A stretch of DNA of 64,000 bases, from NCBI GenBank assembly GCA_000469685.2, contig LS997567.1, positions 24,808,590-24,872,589 of the forward strand, written 5' to 3'. Of the stretch, positions 46,200-57,256 are shown piece after piece. This stretch comes from Haemonchus contortus (lineage: Eukaryota; Nematoda; Chromadorea; Rhabditida; Trichostrongylidae). The notes under the pieces are model-generated. The model ran no database searches and was not told where the DNA came from. It saw only the letters and a program-made list of their open reading frames with translations. Made by a program: the position numbers and the translations under genes. Position 1 is the stretch's first letter; every line of letters starts with the position of its first letter.

Positions 46200-47310
46200 C
46201 CTGACGACCTGGGCTTCGACAACTTACAAGGAATTCATACTAAGCCTGCTGAGAGGAGGCTCGATAGGACGATCCCTCCTGCCCCGGAGTTTCCGTGCTG
46301 CTCTCAGAACACCATGCGCCAGCTCGAAATGGGAGACATAGGGCAAAGGCGCATGGCCTACTGCTTACACCACTTCTGCTTTGCGACGACATCGTGCTCA
46401 TAACAGTAAAGATCGAGCAGGCGGAACGAATGCTGGCTGAAATCGACAACACTTATGGAAGGATCGGCTGCGGCTGAGCTCTGGAAAATAAGATGACCAT
46501 CCCTCTTCACCAATGAAGTCGGGCAGCTGTCGTCGGCACCACTCGCGGGCAAGCTTGGCTCTGTGGGCTGGAGAAGCGTCCTGCTGGAAGGACCACGAGA
46601 TGTTTCAGAAATCTAGCTAAGACGATGCTCACCGGATTGGTATCTGGTAATCCCTCCACACAAAAAGAATCTCCGACTGTTTCAGCTATGCGTATCGAGG
46701 TCGGGAGCTCAACATGGTGAATGACCCAGCTCCGAAGCTGAGTAGACGTAAGCGCCCGTTGGCAGGGAACATTCAAAACCATTGAGGGAGTAGTGGAGAA
46801 GGCAAATAACTCCGGCTCCGCGCTCACTTTTCCGATACTGCTGTCATACAGCTTTATTGAATGCTCTGTAGAGAAGATGATGCTCGGAATTTGCCTACAC
46901 ACGCAAGTGTAGGAGGGAAGTCTTAACCCCGTGCTTCGGCAGCGGATGAAGATCAAGGATACCGTTGCCTACTTTAAGAAATTAAAGATGGGGTGGGCTG
47001 TACACATGTGATATTATAGTGACCGTTGTATTAGGGGAAGGGGCTAGGGAGAAAGGGTCTTTCGGTTGGATCCTTTGGGACGTCAAACCAACCCCAGTAC
47101 GGCTGCTAGCGGGTGGTCAGAACCTTACGCTAAGCTCTGAACGGAAGGAATGCTCTGCCTCGTGTCCCTCAAGCAAGGAGGATCCACTGAACTGCTCTGG
47201 CTCGCGATAGCAACGAATGGAGTCGCTACTGGCTCCCGCTCGAGAAAATTGATGATTACCGGGTAGCAGGTAATACTGGTGATATCTCCTGAGGCTCGAT
47301 TGATCATGGA
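46200..47310 (+). pseudogene. RTE-type LINE 3' half, dead
   Basis: Plus strand, frame-broken. It starts near RGVRQGDTISP-like traces at 46250 and reaches the catalytic box LLLCDDIVLI (near 46390), where both Asp survive. EQAERMLAEIDNTYGRIG follows and is then cut by a 135-bp mariner piece. NLAKTMLTGLVSG resumes at 46614. The C-terminal half shows FKTIEGVVEK, VEKMMLGICLHTQV and, at the end, ARDSNEWSRYWLPLEKI-like traces near 47215. Different subfamily from the two RTE copies at 19 and 23 kb, judging by the catalytic-box context. Confidence 0.75.
46477..46611 (-). mobile_element. 135-bp internal fragment of a maT element
   Basis: Identical over all 135 bases to 50833-50967, which is an internal part of maT copy 2 (around QQDASPAHRAKLA). 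No inverted ends or target duplication. It interrupts the reverse-transcriptase pseudogene between GRIG and NLAKT. Confidence 0.9.
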
Positions 47311-48577
47311 ATTGCTTCGTTTCATACCATTTCTTTCGATTCGACCAAAACTCTCGTGAAGAGCTCTGACCATCGGAATGGCGGCCATCCTCCTTTCTTT
47401 CAACGGCCCGTCAAATGATCCACTTTGCAATCGTCTTGGTCAGACTGGTATCACAAAATCGAATGAAATGTCTGGGTCCACCTGTTCTTCGAATCCTCGA
47501 TGGTGAGCAACAACCCCCCTGATCCCTATCGTTGACGGTCCCGTATTCCCCTCTGCACTCAAGTATCGGGAAACTCTAAGCATTGTCCGTTCCACAGCGC
47601 AATGAATATGGCCAACCACATGTTCATCGTACCTGCGTCATATTCAAGTCTCTGTAGCGTCAGTCAAGGCTGAAGGGTCATTCGAGCCGAGTTTTTTGTT
47701 TTATTAACTACTCCCTCAATCTTTCTAACTGCAGAACACGCCGCTTGTATAGTTGTTGACGCCATTCTTGGCTCTGAAGCTCTGCTAACTTCATGTGCTT
47801 CGTATATTTTCATCCTTGCTAAATCCCCAAGCTTGAGTCGTCTCTTTTCTTGACAGATCTAACAGACTGACTCTGTGACCAATCTTATTTTGTACTTTGA
47901 GGTATTACTTATTTACTTCCTATATTCCAAAAATGCATTTCTTGGATATTATATTTGCTTTATTTGCTCGAGAACATTCTTCATCCATTTGGATATGGAG
48001 TCATTCCAAAAGAATTCCAACATACATATGTACATACAAATATGTGTGTTAGCGTCGTGCTCAAAAGAGCATTGCATGATGAATAAATGCAACATGATCT
48101 TTGAGTTTATTCTGAAAATTTTGAGGAATTTCCTGCCAGTCTACAATTCAACAATTTTCTTCCGCTGGATTGCGCCTAAACAAGGACAGATTTCAACTAC
48201 ACTGCACCATTTTCATAACTTTCTCTTGTTTTTATAAACATTTACGCGGCCGCCCAGGAGAGTCGGCTGACCTTGAAAAAAATGTTTGCTGGCTGAATCC
48301 GCATGCCAAGGGGATTGTAACGGGAGAAGATCCACAGCGACACTACGGACTTAAGCACAAATGAAGAGCTTAATGGGCACGCGCTATACATTTAGACTGT
48401 TCTTTACCCTTACATGACATCAAATCGTTGCAGACATTTCATCATGTTCAACAAAATTTCTCACTGGTATAAATGGACCTACTGATCAGGTAGAGCTCGG
48501 CTGCTGTTTTTGCTAGTGATAAACAATTCCATGAAGTAGTAGGCCTACAATCACCCCGAGAAGTTCGTACCCTTTAA
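47311..48577. other. no gene recognised
   Basis: A 120-codon A/T-rich frame (47875-48237) contains CFICSRTF, the start of a C2H2-like pattern, but no His pair follows. I treat it as chance or decay. Confidence 0.3.
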
Positions 48578-48597
48578 GGGGGGGGGGGGGGGGGGGG
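48578..48597 (+). repeat. run of 20 G
   Basis: Uninterrupted G20 homopolymer. Could form a quadruplex or be an assembly weak point. Confidence 0.9.
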
Positions 48598-48611
48598 AAG
48601 CAATATCGTGC

Positions 48612-48890
48612 CAGGCGGCACGGATTGAGTTGAATATATAAGAAGCTTCAGGCGTATCAAGCCGGTTGATCAATCGGCTTCAGACTCGTCTGGTAAGTAT
48701 ACGGTGAATACCCTGACTCATACATCGGCTATTCACAGCAAGACATCGTATAGGCAACTCTCGTATTTGAAACACCACAAAAAGCGTCACATAACGTTAC
48801 AAAAATCTGAGTGAGAGTCAAATGCGAGGGGGAGCGCATTCTAAAAAGTAGGATTGATGAACGCCAAAAAACTCCAAGACGATAATCCAA
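48612..48890 (+). repeat. SINE copy without tRNA head
   Basis: Body blocks TCAGACTCGTCTGG, CATACATCGGCTATTCACAG, CATCGTATAGGC and GATTGATGAACGCCAAAA match the SINE at 30772 to its 3' end. The A and B boxes are lost. Confidence 0.65.
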
Positions 48891-49929
48891 GTTGGCAAAC
48901 ATTCTCAAATAAAAGTTAGCATTGAAAGAGCTGGAAAGTTGATACTTCGGTGCTGACTGGAATTGACAACCCTCTCCAGCATTCACAGAGCACCGGAACA
49001 CAGAACAGCTTCTTTTCATCATCGGGTGAAGGAGAGAGGGGGAGGGTTTCTGTGTTGGCGATTGGCTAGTTATCAGAGCGCTTGACCTGAAACGTGAGCG
49101 ATAATGGTATATTCTGTAATGGTATATTGCCTTCCATTGATTAATTGCACTAATAGCGTTTCCTTGTAATCTCAAAGGTGCTGAAGTAGACTTTCAAAAT
49201 CTTTGCGATGGTGAAGGCTTATTCGATGCCACTTGCGATAATTCAATACATGAAAGAGGCGGAAGGACATTCGGAACTTGATGTCATTCCAATGAATACC
49301 TTAGAGAAGGCAATTAACCCATTGGTGACCGCTCCTAATGAGCGTTTCTGGCGAGCGCGCTTTTCGCGGGATGCTGCTGCGGCCCCTGCTATGTGATTGT
49401 CAATGGGTAAAATGATACAGAGGAGCGGGAGTGCTTTAAGATAAACCCTGACTGGATGAAAGAGCTATTTTTCCCAAGGATGAGCCTGAGAAAACAGTCA
49501 TCCGCGAACCGATATAGAGTTGGTCTGTCGAAGTTATCGATGGTGAAGATCGTCAGGGAAACGCTTCTTTACCCATCCTATCGCCTGCGAAAATGTCACT
49601 TCTTTCCCGATTCCAACAGACAGTTTAGAATCAGGAAATGCAGAAGGTTGCCAAATCGCTTGAGCCTAGACACGCGTCCCTTCATCGTTTGACAAGAAAA
49701 ATTTCATGATAGAGCCAGTCCTTGACAAACAAGGAGATCGCGTTCGCGTTCTGGCCGGACACAGAAAAGCCCTTCTTCCTCGCGCAAATGTTCTTATAAG
49801 AACAGCAGTATGATAGTTTAGGGAGGAAGTAGCGTGCTCATTGCTGGTTTCATAGTACCGGGGTGAAAATTCACAAGAACTCGGACCACAAAAACATACT
49901 TATTGAAGTGCTGGGGCCTTTATCAGACT
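48891..49929. other. no gene recognised
   Basis: Plus frames 49208-49396 and 49456-49692 have no recognisable motif or splice support. Confidence 0.3.
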
Positions 49930-50503
49930 CCGCTCTTTGAAGCGTCCTTAGTCTTCAGAGTAGGACGGCACCCCAGTCCACGAAGCCACGCTTCCTATAT
50001 CTTCCTAGCTCCGATCTCATTCTTGTAGGTTAGGATTTTACATACAGTGCCAAAGTCATAACCTTGATGTTCGTTCGAAGCCTCCCAGCGGCGTCATTAG
50101 GCTTCCACGTCTTTCACCCGGTGGAGCTCTGCGACGCATATGCTTAGTGTCCTTCCACAGGTTGATCTATGAGGTTGATACACCGTCCCTGGCTGTTTGC
50201 AATATCCTCGCTACCGAGCGGGCAAATGACGCCGTTATACTTCGTACATGCACGATCATAAAGCCTATTGCGGATAAGATGACATTTGATATTGTCCGCT
50301 GTTAAACAAGTCACCGAATCCGCTCGTGCAATGCATTCTCGGATTTCTGCGCTGACTTTATCTGTTTCGAATGGAAGCCGGAGATGCACCATAGTTCCAC
50401 GCTTTCTTGGCGAGTAACCTTGTAAGCCTGACCTTCCGTGTTGTGTACCGCCATTTACCTTTGCAATCTCAGCTGTTGGCTCACGTGACTCGTCCCGTTC
50501 CAT
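49930..50503 (-). pseudogene. Penelope-like element fragment (endonuclease region)
   Basis: Minus strand, open at 50503-50144. VHLRLPFETDKVSAEIREC, then IKCHLIRNRLYDRAC and ICPLGSEDIANSQGRCINLI, match the region leading into the GIY-YIG endonuclease of Penelope-like retroelements (two Cys, then a V.YLI segment). Later traces to about 49940 are frame-broken. The GIY-YIG core residues themselves are not intact. Family assignment rests on motif memory. Confidence 0.5.
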
Positions 50504-50513
50504 TTCACCTGTA

Positions 50514-51596
50514 CAGGGTGTTCCAAAATTATTGGCGCCGATTTATAGCAAGATATTTCAAACTTCTCAGCTGCGAAAGACGATGGGATCTCTATGCACG
50601 TTAGCCAACACTATGTGCTACAACATGCTACATTCGCCTTTAAAAATATCCCCCATGAGTGCGGATAGAAGTCAAATTTTGCTCTCGACTTGATCGCATG
50701 TGTCACGCAGGTATCCTCCTCCATTTCTCCTCTGCCATTCTTCAGCCTTTGCATTCTAGGACTCCAAACTGGAACTGCAGACTCGACAGGTCCCCTTCTA
50801 ACCATGGACCAGTCGTGGGGTCGGATGAGTCAAGCTCTGGAAAATAAGATGACCATCCCTCTTCACCAATGAAGTCGGGCAGCTGTCGTCGGCACCACTC
50901 GCGGGCAAGCTTGGCTCTGTGGGCTGGAGAAGCGTCCTGCTGGAAGGACCACGAGATGTTTCAGAAAACGTAGTCGGATCAGTGTTTCATCTACTTCCAT
51001 CAGTACGCCGTTTGAATACTGGTCTTGGTCAATTTTCATGCCTGCACGGAAGAAACCTTGGCCATCACTTTCGACTCTCTGCATTTTTGGCCCGGCAGTA
51101 TCTGTTGAGACCGGAATTGAAGCGAAATCTCTGCATACGATAGGAACGGCAGTGAAGCTCCTGCATGACATTCTTCCATTGCGATAACTATTGTAAGCCG
51201 TGCCCGTTGACTTGCTTCTAATTGGTCACCCAGAACTCCGACCGATTGGCAGACGGAACATTTCAATAGTCCTATCTTCAGAAACATTCTACCTTTCTAC
51301 CTTTCCTGGTTCGTCTCTGATACAAGCTTTTCCTGTATCGCTTAATAGCCTCCTACACGGTTATTACAAAAACTCCAAGGAATTTCATAATGCCCTTCCA
51401 CCTCTCGCGTGTCAATGATTGCAAGTGGCATTGAATGAGCCTCCTCCATCTGAAAGATATTGGGAGTTCCACATCACTAGCCGTGCATGTTGCAAGGAAA
51501 CCTCCTTATGCAACTAACTAATAACAGGTTATGTGGATTTGATGTATTGTTTCTACCTTAAAAGAATTTTGGTGCCAATAATTTTGGGAAACCCTG
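50514..51596 (-). mobile_element. maT-type mariner, copy 2, dead
   Basis: Ends CAGGGTGTTCCAAAATTATT and complement (AATAATTTTGGGAAACCCTG), flanked by TA at 50512-50513 and 51597-51598. At 1083 bp it is about 180 bp shorter than copy 1 and better preserved at the right end. Minus-strand transposase traces near 50950 (QQDASPAHRAKLAREWCRRQ) and 50800-50620 match copy 1. A shift destroys the third catalytic motif. An exact 135-bp piece of it also occurs at 46477. Confidence 0.8.
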
Positions 51597-51859
51597 TACA
51601 TACTCCTGTAGCTGTTCTGTACATTTTACGAACAATTGCACGTCCCTCTGTTTCAGGGTGAGCAGACTTTACCATTATTCTGCTTGTGCTGTTTTACTAA
51701 AGAGGTAGCTTTAACCCGTTTTCCTGATTACCTTCAATTGTCCGGACCTAGTGGACGAAGGACGCCGCAGATGTGCCGGTTTCGCGAATGTCTTTGATGA
51801 TGGTCCATTCTATGTGCTGTGCCTTTCAACCTTTAATTTTGTACTACCTCTACCTCAAT

Positions 51860-52097
51860 GGCTGCTTTCATAGTCCGCCGGCCGGCCGGCGTGCCGGCGG
51901 AGGCAGTGCAAGGGGGGAGGAGGGAGGCAGACAGTGTAAGGCAAACAGTCCACGCCCCTCCGAAGGTTGTTTGTTTTCAACCCCTCGAAGGGGCGTGGAC
52001 TGTTTGCCTATCTGTCTGCCTCCCTGCTCCCCCTAGCACTGCCTCCGCCGGCACGGCGGCACGCCGGCTCGCCGGCCGGCGGACTGTGAAAGCAGCC
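51860..52097. mobile_element. 238-bp palindromic MITE next to a gene start
   Basis: The whole element is a near-perfect palindrome: GGCTGCTTTCATAGTCCGCC on the left, its near complement GGCGGACTGTGAAAGCAGCC on the right, CG-rich arms and a short centre near 51970. AAT flanks both sides, a possible 3-bp target duplication. Same ends as 41556-41709. The start codon of the next gene is 39 bp away. Confidence 0.82.
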
Positions 52098-52136
52098 AAT
52101 TCTCTGTCTGTTCGCATCTCTTTTTGGGTCGACGCC

Positions 52137-52610
52137 ATGTTTGATGATTCCACGTTGACTAAGATCGCTGATACTACTTTATCGTTTCTGTACATTTCTT
52201 CTCATCAGCCCTCATGACGAAAACGGTCAGCGTTTCAGGGTAAACAGAACAATGCAGTTTGTGCCAGCTTTAGATTTTTCTCATCATGCTGCTAAGTGTC
52301 TGCACAGTTTTGATTGAGTTCTCATACATGAAGGGCTGGTTTTATTTTAGAGCAGTACAAGAATTAATAGTAGCTGCAATCAAGAGAAAAAATTGTGTCC
52401 ATGATCGTCTGCAACGAGGTGACTAGAACATTATTGCGAGGGGGAATTCAAAATTCACTGAGTGGACCTGTATTTTTGACACGATTTATACAGCAACATG
52501 GTTCGGTTATGTAAAACTTTTGTCCAAGTGCTCATCACTGCATTTTAGGCGAGCTCAACATCGCTCCTTTCGCCGTCACCACATTCCCGATCGAAGAGTC
52601 TTTCTCATGA
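52137..52610 (+). CDS. small four-exon host gene, 79 residues, possible histone-fold protein
   Basis: Exons 52137-52189, 52239-52295, 52351-52418 and 52549-52610 join in phase and end in TGA. Introns are 49, 55 and 130 bp with acceptors GTTTCAG, TTTATTTTAG and GCATTTTAG. Donors are TTTCT/GTACAT, GCTAA/GTGTCT and ACGAG/GTGACT. The protein starts MFDDSTLTKIADTTLSFL, is helix-rich, and has FSHHAAK at residues 31-37 followed by IVAAIKRK (43-50). This faintly resembles the end of helix 2 and helix 3 of histone-fold proteins such as TAFs or CENP-S, but the loop is short and no helix 1 is seen. An alternative reading of the last exon is Ser-rich and longer but does not fit the phase. Frame upstream of the ATG is open into the MITE, so an earlier start is possible. 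Confidence 0.5.
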
Positions 52611-53561
52611 CCCTCAAGAAGCAGAGGATGATTTGAGTCTCTTATTACTTTCCGGTTCTAAATCTTTCATCAATTCTAAACTAACTTTCGGAGATTTAAT
52701 TCGAATTCGATCAAATTTCAATTTAGTGGTTCAGTCATTTCGTGGGAACTTATTTTACTTATTTTATACACATTCACTAATTTAACAGTAATTTAATTAG
52801 GAAAATGGTAGCGTCATCGTTTTAGCCGACCCTGTACTGCTGAATGTCATTAGGCATTCACTGGTACGGATTTCGGTTATGGCTTGCTTTATTATCTTTT
52901 CTCTATATAAACTAGATTGTTGATGTGTTTGTAAGTCCTAGAATTTACTCGAGCTTGCCGACCGAAGTTGGGATATGTACGCCGTAAGCGAAGCTACGCA
53001 TGGTCTTAGCTGGACTACGTCTGGGATGTGTGGGATGGGAAATAAGACGATTTTTCAGCTGTTCTGAAGTGCATAAGAGATTTTCCCTATAAAAAAGTAT
53101 GCATTCGAGAAAGCTGAAAAGCCTGTATGAGCAGAGAAAGGAGCTGTGTACAGTGCTTAAAAAGGAACAGGATCAAGTTTGGGATGGGTAGGACATAGGT
53201 GGAGATGGACAATTCACTTAGGAATTTCTTCCCAGGCAGATCCGGAGCATGTCAAAAAATGGGAAAATGGAGACGAAGAGGCAGCATGTCAAGGGGCAGG
53301 GCAGAGCCTGATATTGAGATTGATCCGCTATCGGAGGAATATTTCCAAATGAACACACCTAAAAATTAATAACTGGATTCCAGCCTGGGGACAATGGGTG
53401 GTTAGAAAAAGGCAAGGTAACAGAAGGTCTGTGTGAGTGTTGCTGAAACAAGCGCAGTCCCGCTTATGACAAGCATAGTATGACTTTAATTGGGAGATAC
53501 TGACCACACAATTTGAAGCGAAGTGAGGCGAAATAGGAAATTTTTCTTTCTTGTTTTAAAA
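52611..53561. other. no gene; worn Helitron-type sequence
   Basis: 53100-53200 contains GATCAAGTTTGGGATGGGTA with a CAGAGC-type context like the 5' part of the Helitron family, and scattered GGGGCAGGGCAG. I read 53060-53460 as an old, decayed copy. Nothing else supportable. Confidence 0.4.
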
Positions 53562-55668
53562 TCTCTGCTATATATAATCCACAAGTTTGGTGTGTCTGTT
53601 TGTTTGTATGTATGTATGTATGTTTGTTTGTCTGTCTGTCACACAATCCAGTTTTACCTGAAAAAACACCTTTAAAGGTCGGGACAAGTTCGGGATGGGT
53701 GGAGCCCAAGACAAAATTAATAGAGCACGTACGAGCTCTGCGGAGCTCCGCTCACGGGGGGCGGGGCAAGCGCCGGAATGGGCGGTGCCAACAGTCAAAC
53801 ATCTTATTTTTGCTTCGAAAGAGTCCAGACACCGGGGAAAAACGTTCAGAGGTGAGGATTGGGTGAAGAAACCAGACGGTGGGGACCCACGTGCTGTGGG
53901 CGGAGCTTTCTCAAAATGGGCGGTACTTTTCAGATGTATTCATTACTCGATTCAATTGAGGTGCAGAGGCCAGGAAAAAAATAAAAAGAGTGAGCATGGC
54001 TTTTTGCGAGCTGGGCATGCGTAAGCTTAGCGAAGCCCCGCCCACGGTGGGCGGAGCGTGCGTTAAAGTGAGAGCTACTTCTCAAAAATGAGTGTAACTT
54101 CGTTCGTAAACGTTCTGGAGTGCGGGGAAAAAGTGGTTAGAGGTGATGGAACAAATGTGGTCAAATTTCAGAAGTGGGCGGGGTTGGCACTGAAGTGGGC
54201 GGAGCTTAGATCAAAATTTTATAACTCTGTTCAGAAACGTTCTGGGATGCGGCAAAAAGGTATTAAAGTGTAAAAGAACAAATGTGGTAAAATCCTAGAA
54301 GTGGGCGGGGTTGGCACTGAAGTGGGCGGAGCTTAGGTCAAAAATTTGTATTTCTGTTCAGAAACGGTGTGCGATGCGGCAAAAAGGTGTTATGGAGTAT
54401 AAGAACAGATGTGGTCATATCGCAGAAGTGGGCGGGGTTGGCACTGAAGTGTGCGGAGCTTAGATCAAAAATTTATAGCTCCGTTCAGAAACGTTCTGGG
54501 ATGCGGTAAAAAGGTGTTATGGTGTATAAGAAACAGATTTGGTCATATCGCACAAGTGGGCGGGGTTGGCACTGAAGTGGGCGGAGCTTAGGTCAAAAAT
54601 TTGTATTTCTGTTCAGAAACGGTGTGCGATGCGGCAAAAAGGTGTTATGGAGTATAAGAACAGATGTGGTCATATCGCAGAAGTGGGCGGGGTTGGCACT
54701 GAAGTGTGCGGAGCTTAGATCAAAAATTTATAGCTCCGTTCAGAAACGTTCTGGGATGCGGTAAAAAGGTGTTATGGTGTATAAGAACAGATTTGGTCAT
54801 ATCGCACAAGTGGGCGGGGTTGGCACTGAAGTGGGCGGAGCTTAGATCAAAAATTTATAGCTCCGTTCAGAAACGTTCTGGGATGCGGTAAAAAGGTGTT
54901 ATGGTGTATAAGAACAGATTTGGTCATATCGCACAAGTGGGCGGGGTTGGCACTGAAGTGGGCGGAGCTTAGATAAAAGTTTATATCTCCATTCAGAAAC
55001 GTTCTGGGTTGCGGCAAAAAGGTGTCAGTGTGTAAAAGAACAAATGTGGCCGAACCCTTGAAGTGGGCGGGGTTGGAATTACAGTGGGCGGAGCTTAGAT
55101 CAAAAATGTGTAACTCTGTTCAGAAACGTTTTGGGTTGCGGGAAGAAAGTGATAAAACGTAGGTGTACACATAGGTGTACAACTAGGTGATACCACTGAA
55201 CTCTTTCAAAATTAGGCTAAAAATTCTCTGAAAGTTAGTGTCCATGGTTCTACACAGTCCCTTCTACACAAGAGCAAATGCTCTACAATAACTTTAGACC
55301 TCATAAAATAAATTCTGCCATAACGGCGGCCACACAGGTGGGTACCCTGTAGAGATGTGTAGATCCCTACAAATACTCAAGGGTACCGATCTCTCAAAGT
55401 TATTTGTATTTATGGCCCCACACAGCCCAAACTGCACAGGGTTTCTTCGACTACATGGACTGCAGAGGTATTTGATTCGTATACATCGTAGTACTCTCCA
55501 CGGCCACACACAGCCCCATTTCAAATCCCAAAAATTGATATCCGCTACAGAAGTGTCAAGGAAAAGGCTTGGATGATAAAGGTCTATATTGAAAATCAGA
55601 AGCTCATGTGGCTCCGTCCCTCATGACTAAAGCCCCTAGCGCGCGCAATAGCGTGCGTAGCCGCCTGG
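53562..55668 (+). mobile_element. Helitron-like element 4
   Basis: Starts TCTCTGCTATATATAATCC after A (53561), very near the Helitron consensus TCTCTACTA. Ends CTGG before T (55669), with a 7-bp stem CGCGCGC/AATA/GCGTGCG at 55640-55657. TTTG/TATG microsatellite at 53592-53638, GC-box inverted pairs near 53740 and 54030, then about eight units of ~125 bp from 54100 to 55140. The 3' 500 bp match element 2 (ACATGGACTGCAGAGGTATT in both). No Rep/helicase gene. Confidence 0.75.
54350..54990 (+). repeat. higher-order minisatellite inside Helitron 4
   Basis: Units of about 125 bp alternate in two types (GAAACGGTGTGCGATGCGG and GAAACGTTCTGGGATGCGG). The pair beginning near 54360 recurs near 54610 almost unchanged, so the recent duplication step was a two-unit, roughly 249-bp block. 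Confidence 0.75.
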
Positions 55669-55986
55669 TATACTATATTTTGGAAGAAGTGGATGTATCC
55701 CGATACGGAAGAGCGGCCAAATATTTATGATAGGTGGTAAGTGCACCCTTGCATGGAGCTAAAACCGAATGACTAGACTCTGTTAGGAAACACCGTCAAG
55801 TTAGCAAGAAAAACATGGGCAGAAACGAGCAAAGGAGGGGGATTTGAAAGGTTATAGCAGGTATGAACCTAGCGGGGATAGCGGTGCTGAAATGGCAGGT
55901 TCTTGGCAAACATTAGAATTATTTCGTAGGGATGCACAAGTGCGCACATCGTTACCATCGTTTCGCTTCGTTAGCGGACAGAGCTA

Positions 55987-56370
55987 ACAAGGGAAGAATC
56001 CCAAGTCGAAGTGGCTATTTGAAATGGGACCTATGCCACTAGACGTATTTTTTGATGCTGATTTCGAATCTGCATTCAAAATCTGCCAAACGATCCCCTG
56101 AACGAATTTATGGAGGTGGTCCCCAGGGAACGCTCCACAGGGGGAAAGCACAAAAGCCATGGTCGTCGGCTGTCCAGACGTGGCACCTTGGAGTGGAGGT
56201 AAGCGTGACGCTTCATAGGCACGGGACCAAGGATCGGGTTTGATGGGCGACGGCGTTTTTGCATCTTGCAGAACTTTTTTCTCCAAGTTGGAAAAATCTT
56301 CTTATGTTAGTTTTACCGCCCTCAGCAACTTATTAAATGCTGGAGACGAGCCAGTTCCCACTTAAACCGT
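55987..56370 (-). repeat. left arm of inverted duplication
   Basis: Reverse complement of 56874-57256 with roughly one change in ten. Carries a truncated copy of the open frame on the right arm (minus strand, SPIKPDPWSRAYEASRLPPL then MAFVLSPCGAFPGDHL). Stops at the base pair where the right copy has CCCTTGT. Confidence 0.85.
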
Positions 56371-56873
56371 CTGACATCTACTCCAACCACCAACATTACA
56401 AAAATTCTAATCTTATTATTATACATTTCAAATTCACTGTAAGATAACTTTTACCTATTATAAGCGGATAAGATAATCTAGCTGGCAGTGTTTAAAACAA
56501 AAAATTCTTCCACAATGAGCGTCAACCGACAGCGACCAAACATCAACGACCCTCTAGATGTACTTGCTGTTTCCTCTTCAGCATCCGGTTCCCACAGTGG
56601 ATCGGCCCCCTCGTCCTCAATCACGTAGTCTCAATATCGAGGTCTTCGTAAAACGATTCCGCAAGGTAGAGGAGAAACTATCTATCAACTTGTGCTCTTT
56701 CCTTGTAAGGGCGCGTTCAAAATCACAGGATTCAAAATACTTCTTGTTCTTTAGTGTTACATCCATCCATGTATACCATACTTTGTCGCGTTTGCCACAT
56801 GGCAACCCTTACCTTTTTTGAAAACTGACCACCACCCCGACCTTTTTTGAAAACTAATCAATAGCAGTGGAGG

Positions 56874-57256
56874 ACGATTTAAATGGGAACTGGCTAGCCT
56901 CCAGCATTTAGTAAGTTGCTGAAGGCGGTAAAACTAACATAAGAAGATTTTTCCAACTTGGAGAAAAAGTCCTGCAAGATGCAAAAACGCCGTCGCCCAT
57001 CAAACCCGATCCTTGGTCCCGTGCCTATGAAGCGTCACGCTTACCTCCACTCCAAGCTGCCACTGCTGGACTGACGGCGACCATGGCTTTTGTGCTTTCC
57101 CCCTGTGGAGCGTTCCCCGGAGACCACCTCCACAACTTCATTCAGAGAATCGTTTGGCAGATTTTGAATGCAGATTTGAAATCAGCATCAAAAAATACGC
57201 CTAGTGGTATAGGTCCCGTTTCAAATGGCCACTTCGACTTGGGATCCTTCCCTTGT
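56874..57256 (+). repeat. right arm of inverted duplication
   Basis: Partner of 55987-56370; spacer of about 500 bp between. Contains the 5' two thirds of the open frame 56915-57430. Confidence 0.85.

Noticed and set aside
47875..48237. Possible zinc finger CFICSRTF
   Set aside because: No His pair follows at the required spacing.
51773..52217. Ala/Gly-rich frames across 51858-52217
   Set aside because: They read through the palindromic MITE; only the last part overlaps the small gene.
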